Origin: a bacterium UBA2214
GTDB taxonomy: Bacteria; Zhuqueibacterota; Zhuqueibacteria; Residuimicrobiales; Residuimicrobiaceae
Direction: 5' to 3'
DNA length: 32,146 nt
Assembly: GCA_002327255.1 (NCBI GenBank)
Contig: DCUM01000113.1
Span: 686 to 32,831 of the forward strand
Each line of letters starts with the position of its first letter. The first letter of the stretch is position 1. Below, one piece after another: positions 7,486 through 16,730 of the stretch. The notes under the pieces are model-generated. The model was not told the DNA's origin, ran no database searches, and saw only the letters and a list, made by a program, of their open reading frames with translations. The translations under genes and the position numbers were made by a program.

Positions 7486-10176
7486 ATGAGTCGTAGGAGC
7501 GTTACAGTTTTCTTCATGATGTTGGTTGCGCTTTGTTTCTTTGCGGGGAGCAATTCCGCGCAGGGGCAGTTTGTCCGCGTTGGCGAGATTCCGGTACCTG
7601 AAACCGATCTCAACAACGGCGGCACGGGCAAGATCGTCGCCAATGTCGATCTGGACAAGGACGGCAAAACGGAAATCTACCTGGTCAATGACAACTGGAA
7701 TGACACCCCCACCGAGTTGATCCCGAGAATTTACAAGCTGGAAAAACAGGGTAATGAGTGGGTGGTGGTCTGGAAGGCCGTTGCGCCGATCCCCAAACAG
7801 AACACCTGGCCCTTTTTGGTGACGGCGGATCTGGACAAGGATGGCAAGGGTGAAATCATCTGGGGCGTCGTCAACTTTACCGGTGCTGATAATCCCAATC
7901 CCGCCCGCATCCTGGTTTATGAAGCCAAAGGCGACGGCAGCGATGAGATGGGTGTGCCCGATGGCACGGGCAATTATCTCCCCAATGCCATGTGGACGAT
8001 TGCCGATGTGGATCTGGCCAACATCCGGCCGATTCAGGCGGTGATCGCCGATCCCGATGACGATGGTGTCGACGAGATCATTTTCGCCGACCGTGCTGGC
8101 AAAACCGGTGCCGGCTATCTCGTCGGCGTGGTCTCGGTCAGCGATGTTCCGGATAATGGCGATGGTTCCGAGACCTGGACAATGGAGGTCAGCGGGCTGG
8201 ATTTTGGCCTCAAGGGAACCAGGGCGCAGAACAAATGGGATGTCGCCGTCATCGGCCCCAATGTCTACGCCTTTTGCGAAGCGGAAATCAGCAAACTTTC
8301 TTGCGAGAGCGGCATCTGGGGCTATTATTCGCTGATGCCGATGGCCGGCGGCGCTCCGGTTCAGTCCGCGCAGGTGGTGGATCTCGACAAGGATGGCGTC
8401 AAGGAGATCATCGCTCCGGTCTATGATTGGGGCAATGATGCTTTCAAGAGCATCTACCTGCTCCAGGAAGAGGGCGATTCGCTGAAGCATACCGAACTGG
8501 TCAATGTGAGCAAGTATTGGCCCTCCGGCGTCCGCGGCCCCTGGGGCGGCGTCTCCGGTGATATCGACGGCGATGGCCATCTTGATTTCATCTACGGCTC
8601 GCGCGCCTCGACGCCCAATGCCGGCATTTTCCATCTGGCCTATAAAGGCGGCGATATCACGAATCCGGCCAACTATACCTTCGACATCATCGATTCGCTC
8701 TATGCCGCCGGCGGCATCTGGACGGTCGTCGATCTCGCCAATGTGGATGACGATCCGCAGCTGGAAGTCCTCTATACCTCCAGCACCGATGCGGGCGCCT
8801 TTCCGGATCTGGGCACCAAGCCAATCGTCGTGCTCGACTATCAGGGCGGCAGTGGCGGCGTCCAGTTCGATGATCTGGTGATTGCACCCGAAGTGCTGCT
8901 CAACGGCGCGGCGCCTGCAGGCATCTCCTTCAAGCCGGGCCGGATTCTGGACAATGGCAAAACCATCTGGTTCTGCGGCGTAAATACATCGACGCGCGAA
9001 ACCTGGGTCTTCAGATCCAATGACGGCGGCGCTACCTTCACCCATAACGCCGTGGCATTGCCCGATCGTGCTGCACAAATGGATGCATTCGATGCCAATG
9101 TGGCCCTCATCGCCATGGCGGATGGAAAGATTCATCGCACCGATGATGGCGGCGTGACATGGAATGAAGTCTATTCTTACAATATCAGCGTCATCGCGCC
9201 AGGATGGTTCGATGGCCTTCGCGCTGTCGACGAGAATGTCGCGGTTGCATTCGGCGACTTTGAACCGGACGGCTTCATGCATTTTGTCCGTACGACAGAT
9301 AAAGGCTTGACCTGGGATGAGATCATCACCATCGATTACATGCAAGCCGCCTACGCCTATTATACCTGGGGATTGGCCGGTTGCACCGTCGGCCAGACGA
9401 TCTGGGTCTCGGCGACGCCAACCACCTATGTCGGCTCGTTTGTTTTCCGCAGCAAAGATGGTGGGGAGAATTGGGACAGCTTCTCGATTCCTTCCGAGAT
9501 CATCGCCAGCTATCCGCGCGCCATCGCTTTCGCGAGTGAGAACAACGGCATGATCGCAGATCGCCGCGGCAACCCCGTGGCGAGCACCGATGGCGGCGCC
9601 ACCTGGTTCAAGGTCAGCAAACCGGTTGATTCAGCCGACAGCTGGGTCAATGGCGTTGTGGCTGTGCCCAATTCCGATATCATCCTTGGTCTGGATGATT
9701 TGGGCGTCTTCTACACGACCGATTTGGGCACTTCCTGGGGCCAGATCAATGTTCCTGAAGAAACCGCTGGCAAATATTACTACGCGGGTGTCTTTTTGAA
9801 CAAAAATTTTGGCTATGTCTTTGGAGAAGGCGGCATTGTGCTGCGCTTCAAAAATCAACTCACCGGTGTGGCGGTGCGTCCGGATGAAAAAATGCCGGCT
9901 TCGTTCCAGCTGCATCAGAACTATCCCAACCCCTTCAACCCGACCACGACGATTGCCTTCGATGTCGTCAAACCGGAATATGTCTCCCTCAAGATTTTCA
10001 ACCTTAAGGGCGAAGAGATCAAGGTCCTGGTGGACGGCATGGTTTCCTCCGGCAATCACAACTATGTCTGGGATGCTACCAACACGCTGGGCCACAGAGT
10101 CGCCAGCGGCATCTATATCTACCAGCTCAAAGTCAGTGATGGACAGGCGCATCGCCGCATGCTGCTGGTAAAATAG
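7486..10176 (+). CDS. Secreted FG-GAP/VCBS and BNR-repeat protein with type IX-like C-terminal sorting domain
   Basis: The start at 7486 is preferred because GAGGAGG lies just upstream and the product (896 aa) then opens with a signal peptide of about 30 residues ending near N-S-A-Q-G-Q. The N-terminal half has at least five D-x-D-x-D-G-like FG-GAP/VCBS repeats, for example D-L-D-K-D-G-K-T-E-I and D-I-D-G-D-G-H-L-D-F, which fold as a calcium-binding propeller. The middle has at least five Asp-box/BNR repeats of the form S-x-D-G-G-x-T-W, as in sialidases and Ycf48-like propellers, but no sialidase catalytic set was recognised. The last about 85 residues carry N-Y-P-N-P-F-N-P-T-T-T-I, then I-F-N-L-K-G-E-E-I and G-I-Y-I-Y-Q-L-K-V, a type A sorting / FlgD-like domain. 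It is probably exported across the outer membrane and attached to the surface. It is monocistronic, with its own promoter and terminator. Confidence 0.9.
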   Translation: MSRRSVTVFFMMLVALCFFAGSNSAQGQFVRVGEIPVPETDLNNGGTGKIVANVDLDKDGKTEIYLVNDNWNDTPTELIPRIYKLEKQGNEWVVVWKAVAPIPKQNTWPFLVTADLDKDGKGEIIWGVVNFTGADNPNPARILVYEAKGDGSDEMGVPDGTGNYLPNAMWTIADVDLANIRPIQAVIADPDDDGVDEIIFADRAGKTGAGYLVGVVSVSDVPDNGDGSETWTMEVSGLDFGLKGTRAQNKWDVAVIGPNVYAFCEAEISKLSCESGIWGYYSLMPMAGGAPVQSAQVVDLDKDGVKEIIAPVYDWGNDAFKSIYLLQEEGDSLKHTELVNVSKYWPSGVRGPWGGVSGDIDGDGHLDFIYGSRASTPNAGIFHLAYKGGDITNPANYTFDIIDSLYAAGGIWTVVDLANVDDDPQLEVLYTSSTDAGAFPDLGTKPIVVLDYQGGSGGVQFDDLVIAPEVLLNGAAPAGISFKPGRILDNGKTIWFCGVNTSTRETWVFRSNDGGATFTHNAVALPDRAAQMDAFDANVALIAMADGKIHRTDDGGVTWNEVYSYNISVIAPGWFDGLRAVDENVAVAFGDFEPDGFMHFVRTTDKGLTWDEIITIDYMQAAYAYYTWGLAGCTVGQTIWVSATPTTYVGSFVFRSKDGGENWDSFSIPSEIIASYPRAIAFASENNGMIADRRGNPVASTDGGATWFKVSKPVDSADSWVNGVVAVPNSDIILGLDDLGVFYTTDLGTSWGQINVPEETAGKYYYAGVFLNKNFGYVFGEGGIVLRFKNQLTGVAVRPDEKMPASFQLHQNYPNPFNPTTTIAFDVVKPEYVSLKIFNLKGEEIKVLVDGMVSSGNHNYVWDATNTLGHRVASGIYIYQLKVSDGQAHRRMLLVK

Positions 10177-10195
10177 CAGCTGCGCCATAGGTTTC

Positions 10196-10235
10196 AAAAA
10201 TCCCCGTCCGGTTTTTCCGGGCGGGGATTTTTTTT
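10196..10235 (+). terminator. Rho-independent terminator of the repeat-protein gene
   Basis: An 11-bp stem (10201-10211 with 10217-10227, one G-T wobble) has a 5-nt T loop and is followed by eight T residues. Five A residues before the stem could let it work weakly on the other strand too. Confidence 0.92.
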
Positions 10236-10396
10236 GCACCTGCGGCATCCCTCTGCGTCGGATCTGGCGATCGATCTTTTTCGGTAAGCGGCGAATGGAA
10301 CTTGTATTCCAGGCGGAAAGGCGTGGAAAGGATGATGGCGGAGAGACCCTGATACGCCGTGCGGCCTTTCGCGTGTCGCTGCGCCTCTGCGGGGGT

Positions 10397-10439
10397 AAAA
10401 AAAAGACCCCGGGGTCGCGCCTGCCGCGACTCCGGGGTC
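10397..10439 (-). terminator. Rho-independent terminator of the TonB-receptor/PorV operon
   Basis: A 15-bp stem with one imperfect pair (10405-10419 with 10425-10439) and a 5-nt loop is followed on the minus strand by eight T residues (complement of A397-404). It lies 47 bp past the PorV-like stop codon. Confidence 0.92.
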
Positions 10440-10486
10440 GATTATTTTGCTGGTAAAGTGAAGGATTTTGAGCGCATGACGCTCGT

Positions 10487-11479
10487 CTAGTACCTCAGCG
10501 ACAGGCTGAAGCGGTGCGCCGAAGTCAATATACCGAGATCGGCAAAGGAATAATCAAAGAGCACCTTCAGTTTGCCGCTCATCGGGCTTTGCACACCCAG
10601 GCCCAGGGCCATGCCGCCCTCATCCGCTTGCAGTTGGTAACCGCCGCGCAGGAAGAAGAGTTGATCGAAACCATACTCGAGGCCGAGGTTGTATTGCTCG
10701 AGGTTGTTGTTGGGGTGTACCATATCCGCGGCACCGGTGAGATGATGCGAGCCGCTGTTCATCAGGTTGATGGCGGCACCGAAGCGGAAATTGATCGGCA
10801 GGGAATAGTTATTGAATGTTTTTGACTTGTTGACGCCATAGGATTTCGAATCGCTGTAATCGATATAGTCGCCGCTGAAGTGCACTTCCGGGGCAAAGTG
10901 CATAATCGACATGCCGAGCACCAGGCCATGGAAAGAGGTATGGTATTGTGTGCCGAGGTCCAGGGCCCACGTGGTATAGCCGTGGGAATAATACTTTTCA
11001 TGGACCACTTTGCCGGTCACGCCGACCGAGAAGCGATCGGTGAGATAGCGGGCATAGGAGAGTCCCATGGCGAAATTGGTGAGGCTGAAGAACTCGCCCG
11101 TGCCGCCCGGTTTTTCCAGGGTGGTGATCTCCATGTCATCGGTCATGAGGTACTGTCCGCTGATGGCGACGTTGCCGAAGGAACCCAGATTGAGACCATA
11201 GGAGAGGCCGACGAGTGAGATATCGGCTGGCCATTTGATATAGCTGGTGAAGAAATCCTGGCCTTTCGAGTCTGCCAATCCGGCGGGATTCCAGAACACG
11301 GCTTCTGCATGGGAGGCCATGGCGGTATAGGCCTGGCCCATGGCAGTGGCCCGGGCGCCGGCGCCGATTTCGAGGAATTGCGCCACGGCAGTGCCGACGG
11401 GCGCGAATTCCTGACTGTTTGCGCTGCCGCTCAGGGCCACAAAAAACAGGCATATCATCAGGATCATAATTTTTTTCAT
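10487..11479 (-). CDS. PorV/PorQ-family outer-membrane beta-barrel protein
   Basis: The 330-residue product starts at the ATG at 11479, preceded by AGAGGA. It has a signal peptide (M-K-K-I-M-I-L-M-I-C-L-F-F) ending near N-S-Q-E. The mature N-terminus contains F-L-E-I-G-A-G-A-R-A-T-A-M-G-x-A-Y-T-A and A-V-F-W-N-P-A-G-L-A, hallmarks of PorV/PorQ and FadL-like barrel proteins. The rest is alternating beta strands ending in a terminal tyrosine, as in outer-membrane barrels. In Bacteroidetes PorV shuttles secreted proteins to the surface attachment complex of the type IX system; a similar role here is inference. It is the last gene of a three-gene minus-strand operon, 81 bp after the secreted partner, with a strong terminator behind it. 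Confidence 0.85.
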   Translation of the reverse strand: MKKIMILMICLFFVALSGSANSQEFAPVGTAVAQFLEIGAGARATAMGQAYTAMASHAEAVFWNPAGLADSKGQDFFTSYIKWPADISLVGLSYGLNLGSFGNVAISGQYLMTDDMEITTLEKPGGTGEFFSLTNFAMGLSYARYLTDRFSVGVTGKVVHEKYYSHGYTTWALDLGTQYHTSFHGLVLGMSIMHFAPEVHFSGDYIDYSDSKSYGVNKSKTFNNYSLPINFRFGAAINLMNSGSHHLTGAADMVHPNNNLEQYNLGLEYGFDQLFFLRGGYQLQADEGGMALGLGVQSPMSGKLKVLFDYSFADLGILTSAHRFSLSLRY

Positions 11480-11560
11480 TGTCTGTCCTCTTTTTACATT
11501 TTTTGGTGTATTCGTCAAGAGGTTGTTGATCGCATCTTTTCCGCGCCTGGCGTGAAAAGA

Positions 11561-13573
11561 TCATTGGATAATCACGAATTTGCCTATTTTTGTTCCCAGT
11601 GATGGGGAATCCACGACGTAGATATAGAGCCCTGGCGCCGCTTCCTGATTGTGACGGGTGATGAGATCCCATTCCGCCACGCTGTCCGCCCCTTTGAAGG
11701 TCTCATCGAGGGTTCGGCGCACGGTCTGGCTGGCGCGCACTTCATCGATGAAATCGCCATCGAGGGTGAAAATTTTCACGGTGGCATCGGCGGGCAGATT
11801 GGTGAATTGCAGCCGGTGCTGCCAGGGATTGTTGTCGCTGGGCATGGAATTGTTCCAGCGTGCGCTGCCGCTGTAGGGATTGGGCACCACCTTGACATGA
11901 TCCAGCGTGCTCGCCACCGGATTTGCGGGAGAGATGGTTTTCGCGCTGGCGAGGATATTGCTCTGGATCACGCCCAGGGGGATGGGATCCGAGATGTCGG
12001 GCGTGTAGGCTTGCACCGAATAGATGTAGTCAAAGCCGTTGATGATGTCATAGTCGCTGTAGGCGAAAGTGCCGGCCTGATCGCCTGGAGGAGGCGGCCA
12101 GTTGCCACCGGGCAGCAGCGAATAGGTTCCGGCGCCCAGGGGCTTCCAGTCATAATCGCCCTGTGCATTTTTCCCGGAGGCTTTCCAGAGTTTGTATCCT
12201 TCGAAAAATTTGTGGGCCGTGGCCGCATCATCCCAGATGACTTTGACGCCGATGACCTGGCTGTTGACGATGATGGGTTCCAGCCGGAGTGCCGGCGCAC
12301 CGGGTGCGAGGGCTTCGGAGGAGACATTGAAGTCGTTGTCGACGATGAATTGGGCGACGTTCATGTTCTGCACCAGTTTCATCAGGCTGTAGACACCGCC
12401 GGAGTCCGGATCGCTGCCGACACTGAGCGCGGCTGTGACCTTGAAGGAATCCCCGGCGAGAAACTTTTCGATGGGCCCGAAGCTGAGGATGCCGCGATAA
12501 TCATACGGATAGGGCAAATTTTTGCTGTAGAGCAAGCCGTCATAGGAATGCACGTTGATCATCTTGTTCCAGGTTTCCAGATCGGTGGCGGGATCGTTAT
12601 AGATCTGGCACTGGTGGAAGGAGCTGGGCTTGAGATAGGGTTCGGTTTTGAGCACCTTGATGCCGATAAAACCGGGCGTCTGCAGTTTGCCGTCGGGTCC
12701 GGGATTGCCGAAATCATTCGGCACGCCGTTGTCGGCGGGATAGTTGGGATTATCGCCATCCCACATAAAGATCATGCAGCTGTCGATGTCGGCGTCGGTG
12801 AGGGTGTGGGGGCGGTTGGCCATGTTCGGGAAATCCTTGAGCCAGCTGTCCCAGGGTTGGGCATTGCTGAGCACATGGTCGTCGATGTTGCAAAACCGCG
12901 ATTCGGCGCCCCACGATGGCAGTTTGGAGACATCGGCGTCGAAGCGGAAGGTGAAATAGAATTTATCGAGATCGCGCGGCGTGTCAGGCAGACCGTCGTT
13001 GTTGGTATCGATGCCGACGTTTTTCACCGTATATTCATAGATGATGAAATCGCCCGCCCAACTGGCGCTCCAGGCATAGGTGCGCTCGACCACTTCGACG
13101 CCCAGCGGGAAATGGGCGCTGGCCAGAGGCGCCTTGACGTCATAATAGCGGGTGTAGGTGTCCTGGTCGGAGCGGGTGCCCGGGCCGATATACAGATGGA
13201 CCGAATCAAGCGGTGAAAATTCCTTGTCATCTCCCTGTGTCGAGCGTGGCACGCCGTCGACCAGGGCGGTGAGCCAGAGGGTACTGCGATAGAGATAAGA
13301 GTTGCCCGACCCGCCGGGGTAATCACAGGAAGGGGTGCGGTTTTCATAGGCGTCGTCGCCCATATAGCTGAAATTGGTGACGCGATTCCACAGATTGCCG
13401 ATTTTATGAAATTTCCAGTTGTTCGGCACAATGGGACTGGTGATTTCAACGTCACTGTTTTTGGCCAGGCGGGCGCGCTCCGGGCTGTCCGCAGCGACTG
13501 CGACAAGGGCTATGGCCAGCACAACCAGCAGGAGGAGCGCTCCCATGGTCCAAGATCGATTTGCTTTATCCAT
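11561..13573 (-). CDS. Secreted partner protein of the TonB receptor with FlgD/type IX-like C-terminal domain
   Basis: The 670-residue product has AAGGAGG six nt before its ATG and an N-terminal hydrophobic export signal (about residues 9-28, ending A-V-A-A-D-S). The body is beta-rich and unrecognised, with many aromatic and Asp/Asn residues and a D-T-N-N-D-G-L-P-D calcium-loop-like segment. A fibronectin-like part (about 440-560) includes V-K-V-I-W-D-D and F-A-Y-S-D-Y-D-I-I-N-G-F-D-Y-I-Y-S-V. The last about 110 residues hold K-V-V-P-N-P-Y-S-G-S-A-R-W, V-K-I-F-T-L-D-G-D-F-I and A-P-G-L-Y-I-Y-V-V, a sorting/FlgD-like domain. The gene lies 12 bp after the TonB receptor and before the PorV-like gene, so it is probably the surface component that works with the receptor. 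Its ligand is unknown. Confidence 0.8.
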   Translation of the reverse strand: MDKANRSWTMGALLLLVVLAIALVAVAADSPERARLAKNSDVEITSPIVPNNWKFHKIGNLWNRVTNFSYMGDDAYENRTPSCDYPGGSGNSYLYRSTLWLTALVDGVPRSTQGDDKEFSPLDSVHLYIGPGTRSDQDTYTRYYDVKAPLASAHFPLGVEVVERTYAWSASWAGDFIIYEYTVKNVGIDTNNDGLPDTPRDLDKFYFTFRFDADVSKLPSWGAESRFCNIDDHVLSNAQPWDSWLKDFPNMANRPHTLTDADIDSCMIFMWDGDNPNYPADNGVPNDFGNPGPDGKLQTPGFIGIKVLKTEPYLKPSSFHQCQIYNDPATDLETWNKMINVHSYDGLLYSKNLPYPYDYRGILSFGPIEKFLAGDSFKVTAALSVGSDPDSGGVYSLMKLVQNMNVAQFIVDNDFNVSSEALAPGAPALRLEPIIVNSQVIGVKVIWDDAATAHKFFEGYKLWKASGKNAQGDYDWKPLGAGTYSLLPGGNWPPPPGDQAGTFAYSDYDIINGFDYIYSVQAYTPDISDPIPLGVIQSNILASAKTISPANPVASTLDHVKVVPNPYSGSARWNNSMPSDNNPWQHRLQFTNLPADATVKIFTLDGDFIDEVRASQTVRRTLDETFKGADSVAEWDLITRHNQEAAPGLYIYVVDSPSLGTKIGKFVIIQ

Positions 13574-13585
13574 GTAAGGCCTCCT

Positions 13586-16375
13586 TTAGAATTGAATGGC
13601 GAAACCGGCGCGAACATGACGCCCCGGACTCCAGACTGCCGGATTGCGGATATAGTCTTCACCCGACACATCCTTCATGAGGATGGAAGGATCGCCGGTG
13701 AGTTCATAGTATTGTGCGCTGCCGATGTAGCCGACATTTTTCCGGTTAAAGACATTAAAGATGTCGACAAAGAGATCGAAACCGAGATTGGCCCATCGCA
13801 CCTGGCGCAGCAGCTTGAGATCCGTGGCGCTGGTCCATGGCAGGCGCATGTCGTTGACCTTGCCGGTGCCATAGCTGGAGTAGGGCAGGCCGCTGCCATA
13901 AAAGAACTGGATGTTGCTTTGCCAGTTGGCCAGTGGTTTCATGCCGATCATGGTCGGGCCAAATTCCTTGGGCGTCCGCAGCGTCACATTGGCGTTGACG
14001 GTGTGGGTCTGGTCATAGTTGAGGATGTTCATGCGCTTGGCGTCGGTAAAACTGCCATAGCCGCCCCACGGGTCTGAACTGCGGCCTTTGGCCACTGAAT
14101 AGGTGTAATTGACGTGTCCCCCCCAGTAGCGGCCGACGCGTTTGCTCAGGGTGAATTCCAGACCCTTGGCATTGCCATAATCCGCATTGGTGAACACGTT
14201 CAGCTCGATGCCCTGAATGGTGCGGCCGACATATTTCATCCAGTCGACCAGATTGGAGATGTCCTTGTAATAGCCTGTCACCGTGCCTTTGAGATCCTCG
14301 TTGAATTGATGTTCCAGGCCGATTTCATAGGCCACGGTTTTTTCCGGTTTCAAATCCGGATTGCCGATATTGTTGCCCACTTTGGTCAGAGCCTGGTATT
14401 TGTTGTTGCGGAAGAGCCAGTAGAGGTCGGGGCGTTGAAAATAGTGACCATAGGTGTAGTGAATGACATCGCGTTCGGTGATGGGATGTGAGATGCCGAT
14501 GCGCGGACTGAGTTGGTGTTTGATGCTCGGTTGTTGCGGGTCGATGAGCACGGGCACATCGCCGATGAGTTCTGAAAAGGGTTCGGCAAAATTACCGGGA
14601 AAATAGATGGGATCACCGAGGCCATTCGGATTGAAGGCGTCGTAGCGCAGACCGACCAGGGCGATGATGCCTTCGAATTCCACTTTGTCCTGGAGATAGG
14701 CGCCAAAATCGAAGGCGTCCCGATCCCAGATGTCCTTGCGTTGTGTGAGCAGGTTCAGGGTCCAGCTGATATTCTCCACTTTGGTGCGGTGGTGATAGAA
14801 TTCGACACCGCCCTTGAGGAGATGGTTATGGGTGATCTGGCTGACGAGGTCCGCCTTGAGCGAACGGGTCCAGGAGGCCTGGTAGAGGTAATAGGGATCG
14901 TCGCCGCGAACCCACCAGAGATTGTTCTCCCGCTCCCGATAGATCGGATGCGGACCTGCCTGGGAGGTATTCCAGACCAGTTTCTCCTTGGTATCGCCGT
15001 CGTTATCGCGGTCTTCGTTATCGGGAACGGCATAGCTATAGTTGGAGAAGAAGTGCTGTGCGCGCACTTCATAATAGGTGCGCGGATTGATGGCGTGGGT
15101 CCAGATCAGATAGTTGACATTGCTGCGTTTTTCATTATCGGTCAGGTAGTCGAGCATGCCACCCACATAAAAGACCGTGGTGCTGTCGTAGGATTTGTCG
15201 TTGAAGATGCCGGACGCCGCGCTGGTGAGGCCCTGCTGGTTGCGGTATTGGGCCGGATCCGGGACATAGAGATAATGGTAGAGATTGGCGTTCTCGACGT
15301 ATTTGTACTCGTTGGCCTGATACTCCGCCCCGGGCCCATACTTGGAGGCCCAGAAGGAGTAGCTGTCCCAATCGTTCTGATTGTAGAGGGTGCCGTAGGT
15401 GATCTTGTAATTGGGGGAGATGCGCCAGGTCAGCTTGCCCTGCAGGGTGCGGTCGTAGACGTACTGATTGGGGTACCAGCCATGATCCTGGTCCGTCAAT
15501 TCGCCCGAAAGCGAAAAGGAGACTGTGCCAGGAGCCTTGAGACCGAGAACGGGCAGGAAAAAATTGTTGATCAGTTCCGGCCCGGATAACATAAATTCAT
15601 AAATCTTGCGGTTCAGTTTGGTATTCAGACTGGGGCTGCCAAAATCGGTGGTCGTGGCGCGTATTTTGCCACTGTATTTTTGCGCCCCTTCGCGCATGGC
15701 GAGGTTGAGGACGCCGGACTGGACATTCCCGTATTCGGCGCTAAAGCCGCCGAGGGAGACTTCGAGTTCTTCGATGCCGTACTTGGGCACGTCGCTGGTG
15801 AAACCGCCCATGCTGCCGGCATACTCGCCCGCGGGATCGCGCACCGGAATGCCGTCGATGAGAACCAGGACGTCGCCGCCGCGGCCACCGCGGAAGTGAT
15901 TGCCAACCACACCGGCCTGGTTGCGGGCGATTTCCTGAAAGGAATCAACGGGCTGGAGTTCGATTTCCTCACTGGAGATGAAATGCTTGGTGGCTACTTC
16001 ATCTTTCTGGATCATGGGCCGCTTGGCAATCACGGTGATGGCATCCGAAACCTCCAGCAACTGGGAACGCAAGGCAAAATCGGCCCTGGTTGTCAGGTCC
16101 ATGGAGACGCGGACGTTTTCAATGCGCATTACCGTATAGCCGACGATCGATGCCCGCACGGTATAGGTTCCAACATCGATATTGAGAATGGTATAATTGC
16201 CATCGACGTCGGAAACGGTCCCCATGGTTGTCCCTTCGAGCATGATGTTGACGCCCGGGATGGGTTGTCTGGTCTGGGTGTCAATCAGCTTGCCGGCGAT
16301 CTTGCCGGTGACACCCGCATAGCCAACGCCGATCCACGCAAGGGAACAAATGATTAAAAAGCACCTTTTAACCAT
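13586..16375 (-). CDS. TonB-dependent receptor with N-terminal carboxypeptidase-regulatory-like domain
   Basis: The 929-residue product begins with a signal peptide (about 1-20, ending V-G-Y-A). Residues about 24-105 form a carboxypeptidase-D regulatory-like domain (I-A-G-K-L-I-D-T-Q-T-R-Q-P-I-P-G-V-N-I, then T-V-S-D-V-D-G-N-Y-T-I-L). A TonB-box-like I-T-V-I-A lies at 113-117. The plug domain (about 125-240) contains F-R-G-G-R-G-G-D-V-L-V-L-I-D-G-I-P-V. The remainder is a 22-strand-type barrel ending in a terminal phenylalanine. Such receptors import or bind large ligands at the outer membrane using TonB energy; substrate cannot be read from sequence. GGAGG lies 6 nt before the ATG. It heads the operon with the secreted partner and the PorV-like protein, and a promoter candidate lies at 16541-16569. 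No SusD homologue is present. Confidence 0.93.
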   Translation of the reverse strand: MVKRCFLIICSLAWIGVGYAGVTGKIAGKLIDTQTRQPIPGVNIMLEGTTMGTVSDVDGNYTILNIDVGTYTVRASIVGYTVMRIENVRVSMDLTTRADFALRSQLLEVSDAITVIAKRPMIQKDEVATKHFISSEEIELQPVDSFQEIARNQAGVVGNHFRGGRGGDVLVLIDGIPVRDPAGEYAGSMGGFTSDVPKYGIEELEVSLGGFSAEYGNVQSGVLNLAMREGAQKYSGKIRATTTDFGSPSLNTKLNRKIYEFMLSGPELINNFFLPVLGLKAPGTVSFSLSGELTDQDHGWYPNQYVYDRTLQGKLTWRISPNYKITYGTLYNQNDWDSYSFWASKYGPGAEYQANEYKYVENANLYHYLYVPDPAQYRNQQGLTSAASGIFNDKSYDSTTVFYVGGMLDYLTDNEKRSNVNYLIWTHAINPRTYYEVRAQHFFSNYSYAVPDNEDRDNDGDTKEKLVWNTSQAGPHPIYRERENNLWWVRGDDPYYLYQASWTRSLKADLVSQITHNHLLKGGVEFYHHRTKVENISWTLNLLTQRKDIWDRDAFDFGAYLQDKVEFEGIIALVGLRYDAFNPNGLGDPIYFPGNFAEPFSELIGDVPVLIDPQQPSIKHQLSPRIGISHPITERDVIHYTYGHYFQRPDLYWLFRNNKYQALTKVGNNIGNPDLKPEKTVAYEIGLEHQFNEDLKGTVTGYYKDISNLVDWMKYVGRTIQGIELNVFTNADYGNAKGLEFTLSKRVGRYWGGHVNYTYSVAKGRSSDPWGGYGSFTDAKRMNILNYDQTHTVNANVTLRTPKEFGPTMIGMKPLANWQSNIQFFYGSGLPYSSYGTGKVNDMRLPWTSATDLKLLRQVRWANLGFDLFVDIFNVFNRKNVGYIGSAQYYELTGDPSILMKDVSGEDYIRNPAVWSPGRHVRAGFAIQF

Positions 16376-16730
16376 TCACTGCCTCCAATGCATTATAGAT
16401 TGAGGATTTTGTGGTTGTTTAGCGCGCCACGTAGTTAATAAGGCCTCGTCTTTGAGAATGATGGTTCTTGAGATGTGATGATCCGATGGTGGACACCTCA
16501 CAAGTGCCCGGCATCAAAATGCGCTGTTTGCGCTTCTACAAGTATAATTTTTATTCTTGATAAAAACAAGTAAAAGTTGAAGAATTTGTATAAATTGATC
16601 GGACGGTTCCGCGCCAATTTGTAAAACAGGTTGCATGGAACCCCGGATTTGGGTAAATTGACTGCAAGACCAGCCGCCGATGGCGACGCCCCTGGTCACG
16701 TTCGAAAAAAAACCGAAACGGAGGCAACCT
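16376..16730. other. Divergent intergenic region, 355 bp
   Basis: It separates the TonB-receptor operon (minus) from the transglutaminase-like gene (plus). The AT-rich block 16530-16600 carries the minus-strand promoter candidate (16541-16569). On the plus strand there are TATAAT (16543-16548) and TATAAA (16589-16594) boxes without a matching -35. The receptor leader is about 165 nt; I could not match it to a known riboswitch. Confidence 0.5.
16541..16569 (-). promoter_or_regulatory. Candidate sigma-70-type promoter for the TonB-receptor operon
   Basis: On the minus strand: TTGTTT, 17-nt spacer, TATACT. It lies in an AT-rich block about 165 nt upstream of the receptor ATG. Confidence 0.45.

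Larger units (their letters stand above)
10177..10486. other. Convergent intergenic region, 310 bp
   Basis: Two terminators flank the region, one for each strand (10196-10235 and 10397-10439). The about 160 bp between them shows no reading frame with a start signal and no repeat that I can support. Confidence 0.6.

Noticed and set aside
7426..9345. Long minus-strand frame (639 codons) across the repeat-protein gene
   Set aside because: The plus strand has signal peptide, FG-GAP and BNR repeats and sorting domain. The antisense protein is repetitive only because it mirrors these repeats.
11651..13216. Long plus-strand frame (521 codons) across the secreted partner gene
   Set aside because: It mirrors the minus-strand gene, which has a signal peptide, strong ribosome binding site and sorting-like domain.
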